Assembly (NCBI GenBank): GCA_002372465.1
Contig: DFGW01000163.1
Coordinates: 1 to 26,069, forward strand
Source of the DNA: Butyrivibrio sp. UBA3740
GTDB taxonomy: Bacteria; Bacillota; Clostridia; Lachnospirales; Lachnospiraceae
DNA length: 26,069 nucleotides
Reading direction: 5' to 3'
In this document: positions 14,937 through 23,494 of the stretch, in pieces
Position numbering within the stretch: the first letter of the stretch is position 1
Layout: every line of letters starts with the position of its first letter
Notes under the pieces: generated by a model
Databases searched by the model: none
What the model was told of the DNA's origin: nothing
What the model saw: only the letters and a program-made list of their open reading frames with translations
Program-made: the position numbers and the translations under genes

Positions 14937-16781
14937 TTACTCAACCTTTATGATAAGTGCCCCATTTTCCGGCACTTCGATATTCAAGTCTCCATCCGAC
15001 GAATGGGCTCTAAAGCTGATCCCAAACTCGTCGGTATCTGATACGGTTTTCCCGGCTCCGATCTGCCAAAGGGGTATGCTTATTTCTTTTGCCTCGTTCT
15101 CTCTTGAGATGATGCCAATGTACTTGTCAGGGCCCATAAATCTTGCAACCACCAGTATCAAGCCATCCTCGTAGAGAACCTTCCTTCCGCCCTTTGCAAA
15201 AGCCTGAGATGTCCTTCTTAGCTCTATCATCCTCTTGTACAGGGAAAAGAACTTATCCCGCTCCTCGCCTCTTTTATCCCAGGGCATAGGATATCTGCAG
15301 CCGGCGTCGCTTTTGGTGTGTCCGTCAATGCCTACTTCATCCCCGTAGTAGACGCAGGGGATTCCTGTAAAGAGAAGGTATGACAAAACAACGCCCCTGT
15401 ATCTGTCGAAAGTGATCTCAGGGTAATTGTGAACCCTTATCACGTCGTGGCTGTCAAAGAGGTTCATCTGGCAGTCGGCAACAGCCTGGGAAAGACAGGT
15501 GTAGTGGTCATCGCTTCTCTTCACCACATCTGCGGCAGTCATTACATACTTAGCCTTCATTATCTCTTTATTTCTTTCCAAAAAGAGATCCGGAAGTCCT
15601 GCAAACTGCCTCACTATGCGGCCAAAACCGTAATAGTTCATGGGCGTGTTCCAAAGATCCCCCTGAAGGTACTCATAGCAGTCACCCCAGTGCTCCCCGA
15701 TAATGAAAGCATCTCTTTTCTCCTGCCTTATGGCATCACAGATCTCTTTCCACACTGTATCTGCCACCTGAACGTCGTCGTTTTTGCCAATGACGTCTGC
15801 GACATCAAAGCGCCATCCGTCAATGTTGTAGGGCGCTCGAAGCCACTTCCTTAAAACGCTGTCCTTGCCTCTGTAGATAAGATCCTTAAGCTCTTCGTTC
15901 CTGTAGTCCATGAAGGGAAGGCTCTTTACTCCGCACCATCCCTTTAAGGAACCGTCAAAGTCCTTGAAGTAGAACTCACGCTTGGTCCTTGTCCACTCGT
16001 GCTCGCTTCCCGTGTGGTTAACGGAAATATCAAGGATCAGCTTCATGCCGTTCCGGTGAAGCGCCTCTGACAATTCCGCAAGCGCCTCATCCCCTCCAAA
16101 GTGAGGATCAACATGGAAATAATCTATGCAGTCGTATTTGTGAGTGGAGTAGGCTGTAAATATAGGATTTAAGTAAATGGCAGTAACGCCAAGGTCCTTA
16201 AGATAGGGGATCTTGTCCTGAACGCCCTTGAGGTCACCTCCGAAAAAGTCCATGCCATGGGCTTCTTCAACAGGAAGTGGCTCCATGTTCCAGTCAGGCA
16301 TCTTCTTGCACTTACGCCCAAAGTACTCGTACTCTCCGTCCCTGACATCATTTGAAGGATCCCCGTTACAGAACCTCTCAGGGAATATCTGGTAAAAGAC
16401 TGCTCCGTCAACCCAGTCAGGCTTAAGGTAGTCGCTGTTTATGACAAAGTCATGCCTGTAGTCGGGCACGTAGGTCTGAACTCCCGCCTGGGTGTAAAAG
16501 TAAGCAGCATCTTCTGTAACAAGTACAAAGTGATACTGGAGACGGGGCTCATTAAGGGTGGTCTTGGCCCTGTAGTAATCAAGGCCGCTCTCACTCTTTT
16601 CAAGCTCCATGGGGATATAGCTCTCAGCTCCGTTTACAAGCCTCCATAAAAGAACGTCGCTTACAGGGGCTCCCGTCATAAAGCTAAGACGGATTTCGAT
16701 CTCATCCCCCATCTCAGGGGCGGGATTGCTTACATACCCTTCAGTCCCGTCGCTATAAATACTCCTTTTCCAATCTCTCAT
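14937..16781 (-). CDS. GH13 neopullulanase/cyclomaltodextrinase-like alpha-glycosidase, cytoplasmic
   Basis: A 614-residue enzyme that should hydrolyse alpha-1,4 and possibly alpha-1,6 bonds in imported maltodextrins, cyclodextrins or pullulan fragments. Residues 1-120 form the N-terminal beta domain (CBM34 type) found in neopullulanases. The barrel has region I DISVNH (251-256), nucleophile Asp326 in GWRFDVA (322-328), acid Glu363 in IIGEHW (360-365) and HD at 445-446. VFYQIFPERF (128-137) is the usual start of this subfamily's barrel. No signal peptide. GAGGG lies close before the ATG. It sits 23 bp after malG and 14 bp before the GH31 gene. Product specificity between neopullulanase, cyclomaltodextrinase and maltogenic amylase cannot be decided by eye. 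Confidence 0.9.
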   Translation of the reverse strand: MRDWKRSIYSDGTEGYVSNPAPEMGDEIEIRLSFMTGAPVSDVLLWRLVNGAESYIPMELEKSESGLDYYRAKTTLNEPRLQYHFVLVTEDAAYFYTQAGVQTYVPDYRHDFVINSDYLKPDWVDGAVFYQIFPERFCNGDPSNDVRDGEYEYFGRKCKKMPDWNMEPLPVEEAHGMDFFGGDLKGVQDKIPYLKDLGVTAIYLNPIFTAYSTHKYDCIDYFHVDPHFGGDEALAELSEALHRNGMKLILDISVNHTGSEHEWTRTKREFYFKDFDGSLKGWCGVKSLPFMDYRNEELKDLIYRGKDSVLRKWLRAPYNIDGWRFDVADVIGKNDDVQVADTVWKEICDAIRQEKRDAFIIGEHWGDCYEYLQGDLWNTPMNYYGFGRIVRQFAGLPDLFLERNKEIMKAKYVMTAADVVKRSDDHYTCLSQAVADCQMNLFDSHDVIRVHNYPEITFDRYRGVVLSYLLFTGIPCVYYGDEVGIDGHTKSDAGCRYPMPWDKRGEERDKFFSLYKRMIELRRTSQAFAKGGRKVLYEDGLILVVARFMGPDKYIGIISRENEAKEISIPLWQIGAGKTVSDTDEFGISFRAHSSDGDLNIEVPENGALIIKVE

Positions 16782-16804
16782 AAAACCCTCGTAATATCCC
16801 GTCT

Positions 16805-18067
16805 TTAGCCCTTAACAGATCCTGACAGGCCTTCAACGTAAAATCTCTGAAGCCAGATGAACAGGATAACTATAGGCACTGCTATAACTACTGCTCCTGC
16901 TGCAAACTGGGTGTAATAGGAATCAATCCTTCTAAAGTCAGTCATCCAGAAAAGACCTACTGCAACAGTGTAGGAACTCTGCCTGTCGCCAAAGAGAAGT
17001 CTTGGGAAGATGTAGTCTGACCAGGCTCCAAGGAAGGTACCAAGAACCTGATAAACTATGATGGACTTTGACAGCGGGATTGTAATCCTTGTAAAAATCT
17101 GAAGTCTTGAAGCACCATCGATGATGGCAGCTTCGTCAATAGCCTTGGGAATGGTATCAAAATAGCCCTTTGTTATGTGATAACCCATAGCCGCACCGGC
17201 TGCTCCTACCACAATAAGGGCACCAATGCTCTGGTTCATGCCAAGGCCCTTAAGGATGTTATAAAGGGCAACCATTGACATGAAGCCCGGGAACATTCCG
17301 ATGATCATAAGGATGTTCATGAAGGGCTTTCTGCCGCTGAACCTTGTACGGCTGAGAACAAAGGCTGTGCCAAGTACGATCAGGGTATTCAGCACACATC
17401 CGCAAATTGCAACGATCATGGTGTTGACCCACCACTTTCCGAAAGGAACTGCGGAGTTGTGGAACAGGTCATAAAAGTTCTTAAGGGTCAGATGCTTGGG
17501 GAAGAAATATCCCACATAGTAGCCCTGCTCTGCACGAAGTGCTGTAAGCAAGATCCAAAGGATCGGGAACATCCAGATAACTCCAAGGATCGTAAGCACT
17601 ATATAGCCTACGTTTACCTCTGCAACCCTCATGATAAATACAAGGCTTACATAGGCTGTAAGAAGTCCGAACCAGAAACCGATCCCGGCATTCTTTAAAA
17701 GAAAGTTTCCTTCAATTCCGGCATCCTCAAGAATGATCTTGGTAGCAAACAGCAGCAGGGTCCGGAAAAATGTTGCACACACCTGAACATACATCCAGGC
17801 CTTTACTATCTTTACGCTTGTCTTAAAGTAGGCTGCGATCCCCACAACAAGGGAAACCACAGTAAATGCCACTGCCAGATACAGGAAGAAAGAAATCCCT
17901 GCAGAGTGGTCTGCTGACAGTACTGAAAGCACTGTGCTTATCATGTTTTTGCCGCCTGACTCCTTTCCTGAAAAAGGAAGAAGCATAGCTATGAAGCTAA
18001 GCACGGTGGCTATAAGAGCCCTCAGGAAAAATGTAAGGTTAAGCCCTATAACTGTTTTATTTTTCAT
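16805..18067 (-). CDS. malG: MalG-type maltodextrin ABC transporter permease with long N-terminal extension
   Basis: A 420-residue inner-membrane permease. The C-terminal half (about 150-420) is a normal MalG with six membrane spans and the EAA loop that contacts the ATPase (DEAAIIDGA at 311-319, ending TRITIPLSK near 334). Residues 1-150 are an added hydrophobic region with about four predicted spans; typical MalG proteins are near 280-300 residues. The ATG overlaps the malF stop by one base (TAATG), so translation is coupled. The maltodextrin specificity is inferred from the flanking amylase, GH13 and GH31 genes. No ATPase gene is in the window, so a shared MsmK/MalK-type ATPase elsewhere must drive transport. 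Confidence 0.88.
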   Translation of the reverse strand: MKNKTVIGLNLTFFLRALIATVLSFIAMLLPFSGKESGGKNMISTVLSVLSADHSAGISFFLYLAVAFTVVSLVVGIAAYFKTSVKIVKAWMYVQVCATFFRTLLLFATKIILEDAGIEGNFLLKNAGIGFWFGLLTAYVSLVFIMRVAEVNVGYIVLTILGVIWMFPILWILLTALRAEQGYYVGYFFPKHLTLKNFYDLFHNSAVPFGKWWVNTMIVAICGCVLNTLIVLGTAFVLSRTRFSGRKPFMNILMIIGMFPGFMSMVALYNILKGLGMNQSIGALIVVGAAGAAMGYHITKGYFDTIPKAIDEAAIIDGASRLQIFTRITIPLSKSIIVYQVLGTFLGAWSDYIFPRLLFGDRQSSYTVAVGLFWMTDFRRIDSYYTQFAAGAVVIAVPIVILFIWLQRFYVEGLSGSVKG

Positions 18068-19428
18068 TATTGGAAGCCCTCCTCATTCTTCATTGAGCCT
18101 GATCTCTGGAAAGTGATCAGCGTAAATGTCGCTGAAATGATAAAGATAAGGATACCGATGGTAGCTGCCAGGTTGTAGTCGTTGGTATCCGCCGTCAGCT
18201 TGTACAGCCATGTAACAAGAAGGTCGGTCTTTCCTGCGCCCTTGTAGTAATCAAGGGTCATTGGTCCGCCTCCTGTAAGGAAGTAAATTGCACTGAAGTT
18301 ATTGAAGTTACCGATAAGGTTTGCAATTACGTAAGGTGTTGTAACAAACCACATATAGGGGAAAGTGATCTTCCTGAATATCACAAAGGGATTAGCGCCG
18401 TCGATCCTGGCACTCTCATAAAGCTCTGCCGGAATGTTCATCAGAATACCGCTGACCATCAGCATGGTTACAGGTACTCCGATCCAGAAGTTTACAAGGA
18501 TAACTGAAACCCTGGCAAAAGAAGCCTGTGTAAGGAAAGGAACTGCAGCTTCTGTCCATCCCCATTTCTGAATGAGCACGTTGAAAATGCCCTTTTCTCC
18601 CAGCATTGTGCCCACAACCTTAAGTGAGATAAATGAAGGAATTCCCATTGTTACAACAAAGATTGTTCTCCAGAATTTCTTTAACCTGATGCCCTTTGAG
18701 TTGATTATCATGGCAAGGATCATTCCGCCAAAGTAGCAGCTGAAGGTTGCAAAGATACCCCAGATAAAAGTCCAGCCAAGCACCGGCCAGAAGGTCTGTG
18801 AAAGCTTGTCACTGGATAAAAGAAGTGTCCTGAAGTTATCCAGTTGTACCCAGTCAAAGAGGTGTCCCGGTGGCTGGTGTTCATTGTCGTAGTTGGTAAA
18901 CGCCATGAGGATCATGTAGATCAGTGGCGTAAATGTAAATGTCAAAAGTCCTACTACAGGTATAGAAAGAAGCAGGAAATGAATATTCTCGTTGGTTAAT
19001 GACTTAACGTCCTCTAAAAAATTATTTACGTGATGTCCGTGGTCGTGATTAAATCTGGCGTTTTCTCCTGAATTGATGGAAAACAGCCATATAGCCAAAA
19101 AGCAGACTGTAACAACAATTGCTACCACTCCTGCAAGAAGGATCAGCATGGAGTTGTCGCCCTGCTGCATCTCATAGATGCCAAGTGCCTCATTGAAGGC
19201 CATGCCCTGTTCATGCTCACCCAGGGTTGTAAGGTTATGCAAAAGACCTAAACCTTTGGTAAATAAAAAGACAAAATAACTTACTTCAAGCAAAAGGAAC
19301 AAAAGCCCCTTTACAACCTGGCCATATCTGATATTTGCAAGTCCGCAAAAGATATAGCTGAGTTTTGAAAAGATATCTCCCTTTGTAAAAGTCGTGATGA
19401 AATTTCTGCGCTTATACTCTCTGTCCAT
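18067..19428 (-). CDS. malF: MalF-type maltodextrin ABC transporter permease
   Basis: A 453-residue inner-membrane permease, partner of MalG. It has extra N-terminal membrane segments (about 38-58 and 93-117), as in long MalF proteins, then the core permease from about 150. The EAA loop reads ELYESARIDGA (335-345) followed by FRKITFPY. A histidine-rich stretch, NHDHGHH (127-133), lies in the loop between the extension and the core and is unusual; its role is unknown. It starts 64 bp after malE, beyond an attenuator-like hairpin, and has an AGGGAG ribosome binding site. Confidence 0.9.
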   Translation of the reverse strand: MDREYKRRNFITTFTKGDIFSKLSYIFCGLANIRYGQVVKGLLFLLLEVSYFVFLFTKGLGLLHNLTTLGEHEQGMAFNEALGIYEMQQGDNSMLILLAGVVAIVVTVCFLAIWLFSINSGENARFNHDHGHHVNNFLEDVKSLTNENIHFLLLSIPVVGLLTFTFTPLIYMILMAFTNYDNEHQPPGHLFDWVQLDNFRTLLLSSDKLSQTFWPVLGWTFIWGIFATFSCYFGGMILAMIINSKGIRLKKFWRTIFVVTMGIPSFISLKVVGTMLGEKGIFNVLIQKWGWTEAAVPFLTQASFARVSVILVNFWIGVPVTMLMVSGILMNIPAELYESARIDGANPFVIFRKITFPYMWFVTTPYVIANLIGNFNNFSAIYFLTGGGPMTLDYYKGAGKTDLLVTWLYKLTADTNDYNLAATIGILIFIISATFTLITFQRSGSMKNEEGFQ

Positions 19429-19440
19429 ATTAAGCTCCCT

Positions 19441-19476
19441 AAAAAATAATATCGGGGCTATAAAATAGCCCCGATA
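19441..19476 (-). terminator. Intercistronic attenuator between malE and malF
   Basis: A perfect 11-bp stem, TATCGGGGCTA (19450-19460) with TAGCCCCGATA (19466-19476), and a 5-nt loop, followed on the minus strand by TTATTTTTT. It would end part of the transcripts and protect the malE message, giving more binding protein than permease, a common design in binding-protein transport operons. Confidence 0.85.
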
Positions 19477-19492
19477 CGAAACTACTACACAA

Positions 19493-20791
19493 TTACTCTG
19501 TAAGTGTTCCTGTGATGCTATCTACAAGGGCATCAAGTTTTTCCTGAACGTTGGCTTTGGTGATCTCGCCTGAAATAACGCCCTCGCCAAATGCCTGTGC
19601 AGGGGTCCAGTAGTCACCCATCTTTGAGATTGAAGGCTGGTTTGTTGCCTTTGAAGCCTGAGCGTTAAGAGCTGCAGCTACTTCGTCGCCTGCGATCTCA
19701 GCAGAAGATGCAAGTGAGTTAAGTACAGGAACATCGCCCTGGTTCTGGAATCTGATAAGGCTGTTCTCAGGATTTGCAAGGTAAACAGCAAGCTGCTGTG
19801 CTGCAAGAGGGTAAGCTGTTGTTGACTTAACAGTGATTGTCTTGAAGTCAACGAAGTTTGAAAGCTGTACGTCCTTGCCACCGATGTTTGCTGTAGGAAG
19901 TGCTACTGCGCCAAGCTTGTCGCCAAGAGACTCTTTGTAAGAAGGAGCGCTCCATGCACCATCTGTGATAGCTGCAAGGTTGCCTTCCTTGAACTCTGCT
20001 CCGCCAACGCCGTCCTTGTTCTCAAGGTACTTAGGGTTAGCTGCAAGATCAATGATGTACTCAGCTGCTGCAAGTCCTGTTGCATCATTCCATGAGCACT
20101 CTGAAGGATCTTTTCCGTCAGGACCAAAGAGTGTGCAGCCTGCTCCAAGGAAGAAGCTCTCGATGTACCATGAGTTTGTGATGTTTGTACTGAAGTTGTA
20201 CTTAGCACCTGTATCCTTTGCAAGGATTGTCTCAAGGCTCTTTACGTCATCTGCTGTAAGGAGATCCTTGTTGTAGTACATGAAGTATGTGTTAGGTGAG
20301 AAAGGTGCTGCGTATGTAAGGCCGTCAACAGTTACAGCTGAAAGAGCACTCTCAGGAAGGTCTGATGCAATTGTCTCAAAGTCCTTTGTGATTGGAAGAA
20401 GAAGTCCCTTGTTTACAAGGTCTGCAACTCCGCCTGAAGGTGTGTAGAAAATATCAGCTGCTGTGTCAGGATCTGTATTGAGCTGCTGTGGTGCCTCGTC
20501 GATACCTACAACTGCGATCTCGTATGTGATGTTGAACTCATCATGAAGATCATCAAATGCTTTTACAGCTGCATCTGTGTCATCAACTGCCTCTTCAGGA
20601 ACCCAGATCTTAAGGGTTACGTCCTGAGTCTCTACAGGAGCATCAGCAGGTGCTGCCTCAGTCTGAGCTGAAGCCTCTGTATCTGCAGTAGCTGCAGGTG
20701 CTGCGTTCTGTGCGCTGTCTCCGCATCCAACAAGTGCAGAAGCTGATAATACTCCGCTCAAAAGTATTGCGCTTAACTTTTTCATTTTCAT
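19493..20791 (-). CDS. malE: Maltodextrin-binding lipoprotein of the ABC transporter (solute-binding family 1)
   Basis: A 432-residue extracellular solute-binding protein tethered by lipid. Residues 1-23 are a lipoprotein signal peptide with MKMKK charge, hydrophobic core and lipobox ALVGC (Cys23). An Ala/Thr/Glu-rich linker runs to about 57, then the two-lobe binding domain begins (VTLKIWVPEE). A very strong AGGAGG ribosome binding site precedes the ATG. It has its own promoter downstream of lacI and is followed by an attenuator, so it should be the most abundant product of the operon. Specificity for maltodextrins is inferred from the adjacent permease and glucosidase genes. Confidence 0.9.
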   Translation of the reverse strand: MKMKKLSAILLSGVLSASALVGCGDSAQNAAPAATADTEASAQTEAAPADAPVETQDVTLKIWVPEEAVDDTDAAVKAFDDLHDEFNITYEIAVVGIDEAPQQLNTDPDTAADIFYTPSGGVADLVNKGLLLPITKDFETIASDLPESALSAVTVDGLTYAAPFSPNTYFMYYNKDLLTADDVKSLETILAKDTGAKYNFSTNITNSWYIESFFLGAGCTLFGPDGKDPSECSWNDATGLAAAEYIIDLAANPKYLENKDGVGGAEFKEGNLAAITDGAWSAPSYKESLGDKLGAVALPTANIGGKDVQLSNFVDFKTITVKSTTAYPLAAQQLAVYLANPENSLIRFQNQGDVPVLNSLASSAEIAGDEVAAALNAQASKATNQPSISKMGDYWTPAQAFGEGVISGEITKANVQEKLDALVDSITGTLTE

Positions 20792-20864
20792 TTTGAAATC
20801 CTCCTATTTTCGCTTTCTTCAAAAAATGTTTTGCTATTCCCCAATGCACTGGAATATGTTTCTT

Positions 20865-20875
20865 GGTTAATCGCT
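20865..20875 (-). promoter_or_regulatory. Candidate LacI-family operator at the malE start point
   Basis: The plus-strand word GGTTAATCGCT begins about 10 bp beyond the malE -10 box, so it covers the expected transcription start. The identical 11-mer occurs at the same place of the amylase promoter (23449-23459). LacI-family operators usually centre on CG, as here. Confidence 0.6.
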
Positions 20876-20883
20876 CTACCTGT

Positions 20884-20912
20884 AATATAAACTAACAGCT
20901 TTCCAGGGTCAA
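20884..20912 (-). promoter_or_regulatory. malE promoter
   Basis: On the minus strand, -35 TTGACC (20912-20907) and -10 TATATT (20889-20884), each one mismatch from consensus, with a 17-bp spacer. The -35 lies at the loop of the hairpin at 20894-20928. Confidence 0.75.
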
Positions 20913-20928
20913 TCCCCGGAAAGCTGTT
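20894..20928. repeat. Long inverted repeat overlapping the malE promoter
   Basis: Arms of 15 bp (outer part AACAGCTTTCC with GGAAAGCTGTT, inner GGG/CCC with one G-T pair) around a 5-nt loop. It follows the lacI stop by about 48 bp but lacks a clean T run on the minus strand. It may end lacI transcription weakly, or act as a protein or RNA switch at the malE promoter. Confidence 0.7.
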
Positions 20929-20951
20929 TCTATGTTTTGTATAAAAAATGT

Positions 20952-20969
20952 GGTTAACAAAAGGTTAAC
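20952..20969. repeat. Tandem GGTTAAC repeats upstream of malE
   Basis: GGTTAAC at 20952-20958 and 20963-20969 are 11 bp apart, one helical turn, and resemble the GGTTAA core of the operator candidates. Each contains the palindrome GTTAAC. They may be an auxiliary operator. Confidence 0.45.
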
Positions 20970-20975
20970 GTCTTT

Positions 20976-21992
20976 TTACTGCTCTATGAGGTTACGGACT
21001 GAAAACCGCTCTGCTACTCTGATTGGCAGTCTTTCATCCGCTACAAGGTCCTTTTCTCCTTTGATCATGCGCAGAAGATATTCCCAGGCCTTGTCAGCCT
21101 TGAGGTCAAAGTTCTGGGCCACAGATGTAAGCTTGGGCGTCATGTACTCGCAGTTTGGCAGATTGTCAAATCCCACAACAGACACATCATAAGGAACTCG
21201 TATTCCGCACTGGGACAAACCTTCAATAACGCCGAAGGCAACAATGTCGGACATACAGGAAACAGCTGTGTAGCCTCCGCTTGAAAAGCCTATGTTCTGT
21301 CCCACTTCCACTGCATTGATGTAAGTGGTGTCGGTATAGAAGATGCTGCTCTCGCCAAACTCAACTCCGCTCTCCTTACATGCGGTGGAAAAGCCTTTAA
21401 ACCTCTCCTTGATAACTCCTTCAGTGTCGAACTTGGGAGTTACAAGGGCAAGCTTTTTGTGACCTTTGCCGATGAGATACCTGGCGGAAAGATACCCTCC
21501 TCTGTAATCTTCGATTCCTACGTTAACTATATTTTCGCCCTTGGCATAGGTGTCAATAAATACCACAGGAGCATCGATGAGCTTCTTTATCTCTTTTACC
21601 TCATCCGGGAATATACCAAGGAAAAAGGCTCCGTCCACGTTCCAGGAAGAGAGGATTGATGTGATGTCCTTGGGATCATGGACACACCTGATCATCAGGT
21701 AATAATCAGCGTTGCGGACACACCTCTCAATAGCTGCTATTATGTGGGCATTGTAAGGATTGGTAAAAAAGTCTTCATCCTTTCCCATGTAGGGAACCAC
21801 AAGGCCTATTATCCTGCTCTCCTTCTTGGCAAGGGATCTGGCCATGGCGTTGGGTTTATAATTGGTTTCCTTGATTATCTCGTTAACCTTATCTATGGTC
21901 TTCTGGGAAACCTTGTGGTTATTGCCGTTAATGACATTTGAAACTGTAGCGGTACTGACCCCTGCTCTCTTTGCTATTTCTTTTAAATTCAT
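20976..21992 (-). CDS. LacI-family transcriptional regulator (MalR-like)
   Basis: A 338-residue DNA-binding repressor. The N terminus is a textbook LacI helix-turn-helix and hinge (MNLKEIAKRAGVSTATVSNV, then NYKPNAMARSL near 44-54), followed by a periplasmic-binding-protein-like sensor domain ending about residue 335. It lies between the amylase gene (27 bp upstream, same strand) and malE. It should sense a maltodextrin or related sugar and control both promoters through the shared GGTTAATCGCT sites. Since it is transcribed behind the amylase gene, it would regulate itself. AAGGAG lies 5 nt before the ATG. The ligand is inferred. Confidence 0.92.
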   Translation of the reverse strand: MNLKEIAKRAGVSTATVSNVINGNNHKVSQKTIDKVNEIIKETNYKPNAMARSLAKKESRIIGLVVPYMGKDEDFFTNPYNAHIIAAIERCVRNADYYLMIRCVHDPKDITSILSSWNVDGAFFLGIFPDEVKEIKKLIDAPVVFIDTYAKGENIVNVGIEDYRGGYLSARYLIGKGHKKLALVTPKFDTEGVIKERFKGFSTACKESGVEFGESSIFYTDTTYINAVEVGQNIGFSSGGYTAVSCMSDIVAFGVIEGLSQCGIRVPYDVSVVGFDNLPNCEYMTPKLTSVAQNFDLKADKAWEYLLRMIKGEKDLVADERLPIRVAERFSVRNLIEQ

Positions 21993-22019
21993 TCCTTCTC
22001 CTTTTGGGTATGAAAAGCC

Positions 22020-23408
22020 TCATTTATTCCCAATAATGTAAAACTCCCATGGTGCAAAGGTATGAGTTGCACCGGGCAGCTGCCCTGCGCTTCCGTAACT
22101 GCCTTCTTTTCCGGAAAACAGCACCTTGCCATCCGCCGGAAGAACGTCGGTAAGATCTACGTCTGCCTGCTCTCTCTTTGAGAGGTTAAATATGCAGATA
22201 ACCTCATCCTTCCCGGCTACTCTCTTATAGGCAAAAATGTTCTTGTTACCTGTATCAAGTATTTCAAACCCTTCTCCTGTATTGTCGCTGTAAAGAGCAG
22301 GGTGTGACTGCTTAAGCTCTGCCAGATTCCTTAAAAGGTCTCTATAGTCACTGTCTGTCCTGTTCCAGTCTATAGTATCTTTTTCCATAAAGGCTATGGC
22401 CTTGTCGTAAGCTATCTCATCCCCGGAATAGATCATGGGAACTCCCGGCAAAGTAAACACGACACTATACATCGAAGGAAGAACCTCCGGCGAAAAAGCC
22501 TCGGCAATGGTCCTGTCGTAGGAGTTAACGTCATGGTTATCAAGATAGTACATTGGGAAAGTATTGTTGTCAGTGGCAGGAATATAGAGCTTTATCCTAT
22601 CGGCGCTCTTGGCGTCTTTCCCCACTGCGATCATGGTCTCATACACCTTGGTGGCATAGTTGGAGTCAAAGGCATAGGCAAGGTTATCCTTGGCCTGACC
22701 TCCGAGATCCTCTTCAAGCATGTATATCTCTTTTACCTTGGAAAGCTCGTACCTGGCCTCATACCAGAAATCTGCCGGAACTCCCGCGGCATAATCACAG
22801 CGGAAGCCGTCAATGTCATACTCCTTGACCCAGTACTTCATTGACTCAATCATCTCTTTTCTCATGTCCTGATTGTCGTAGTTGAGGTCCGCAACATCAG
22901 GCCAGCCCATGCCCTCAGGGGATATGATCTTGCCGTCCTTCTGGGTATACCAGTCCGGATGCTCCGTAATCCAGGCATTGTCCCAGCCGGTGTGATTGGC
23001 CACCCAGTCAAGGATCACGTGAAAGCCCATCTTGTGAGCCTTATCAACCATGGCCTTAAAGTCTTCTCTGGTTCCAAACTCAGGGTTAACATCACGGTAA
23101 TCGTTAACTGAGTAATAGGAACCAAGCTTGCCGGACCTGTTGGTCACTGAGATGGGGTGGACAGGCATAAACCAAAGGGTGTTAACCCCCATGTCCTTCA
23201 GCTCCTCAAGATGCTCAGAAAACTCATTTATAGTGCCCGAGGGGGTATACTGTCTGAGATTAACCTCATAAAAGACGGCGGTTTCAACCCACTTCGGCGC
23301 CTTGGACACTGTGGGGTCGGGCTCCTGTCCTTTAAAAGAACATCCGGCGCAAAGTAAAGTCACTGCAAGAAGTATCCATGCAGCAAGGTTTTTATTAACG
23401 TTTTTCAT
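22020..23408 (-). CDS. GH13 alpha-amylase-type lipoprotein, cell surface
   Basis: A 462-residue extracellular enzyme that should cut starch or maltodextrins at the cell surface. I start it at 23408, where AAGGAG sits 8 nt upstream; an in-frame ATG at 23441 lacks this and would put 11 residues before the signal peptide. From the chosen start, residues 1-23 are a lipoprotein signal peptide ending LLCAGC (Cys23). The barrel has region I DWVANH (134-139), nucleophile Asp205 in GFRCDYA (201-207), acid Glu232 or Glu233 in MLEEDL and NHD at 291-293. A short beta C-domain follows to 462. It has its own promoter and precedes lacI and the maltodextrin transport genes. Confidence 0.88.
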   Translation of the reverse strand: MKNVNKNLAAWILLAVTLLCAGCSFKGQEPDPTVSKAPKWVETAVFYEVNLRQYTPSGTINEFSEHLEELKDMGVNTLWFMPVHPISVTNRSGKLGSYYSVNDYRDVNPEFGTREDFKAMVDKAHKMGFHVILDWVANHTGWDNAWITEHPDWYTQKDGKIISPEGMGWPDVADLNYDNQDMRKEMIESMKYWVKEYDIDGFRCDYAAGVPADFWYEARYELSKVKEIYMLEEDLGGQAKDNLAYAFDSNYATKVYETMIAVGKDAKSADRIKLYIPATDNNTFPMYYLDNHDVNSYDRTIAEAFSPEVLPSMYSVVFTLPGVPMIYSGDEIAYDKAIAFMEKDTIDWNRTDSDYRDLLRNLAELKQSHPALYSDNTGEGFEILDTGNKNIFAYKRVAGKDEVICIFNLSKREQADVDLTDVLPADGKVLFSGKEGSYGSAGQLPGATHTFAPWEFYIIGNK

Positions 23409-23448
23409 TATAATCGCTCCTTGTAAATGTGAATAAAACATTTCATTA

Positions 23449-23459
23449 AGCGATTAACC
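23449..23459 (-). promoter_or_regulatory. Candidate LacI-family operator at the amylase start point
   Basis: The minus strand reads GGTTAATCGCT, identical to the malE site, just downstream of the -10 box. The longer TTAATCGCTTAA is nearly palindromic around CG. Confidence 0.6.
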
Positions 23460-23465
23460 TTTTTC

Positions 23466-23494
23466 ACTATACAGAAAAAAGAACCCTTTTGCAA
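23466..23494 (-). promoter_or_regulatory. Amylase-lacI promoter
   Basis: On the minus strand, -35 TTGCAA (23494-23489; 4 of 6), 17 bp, and -10 TATAGT (23471-23466; 5 of 6). The -35 forms the loop of the terminator hairpin ending the previous operon. Confidence 0.55.

Noticed and set aside
23409..23441. ATG at 23441 as start of the amylase
   Set aside because: It would precede the AAGGAG site and the signal peptide; the ATG at 23408 fits both.
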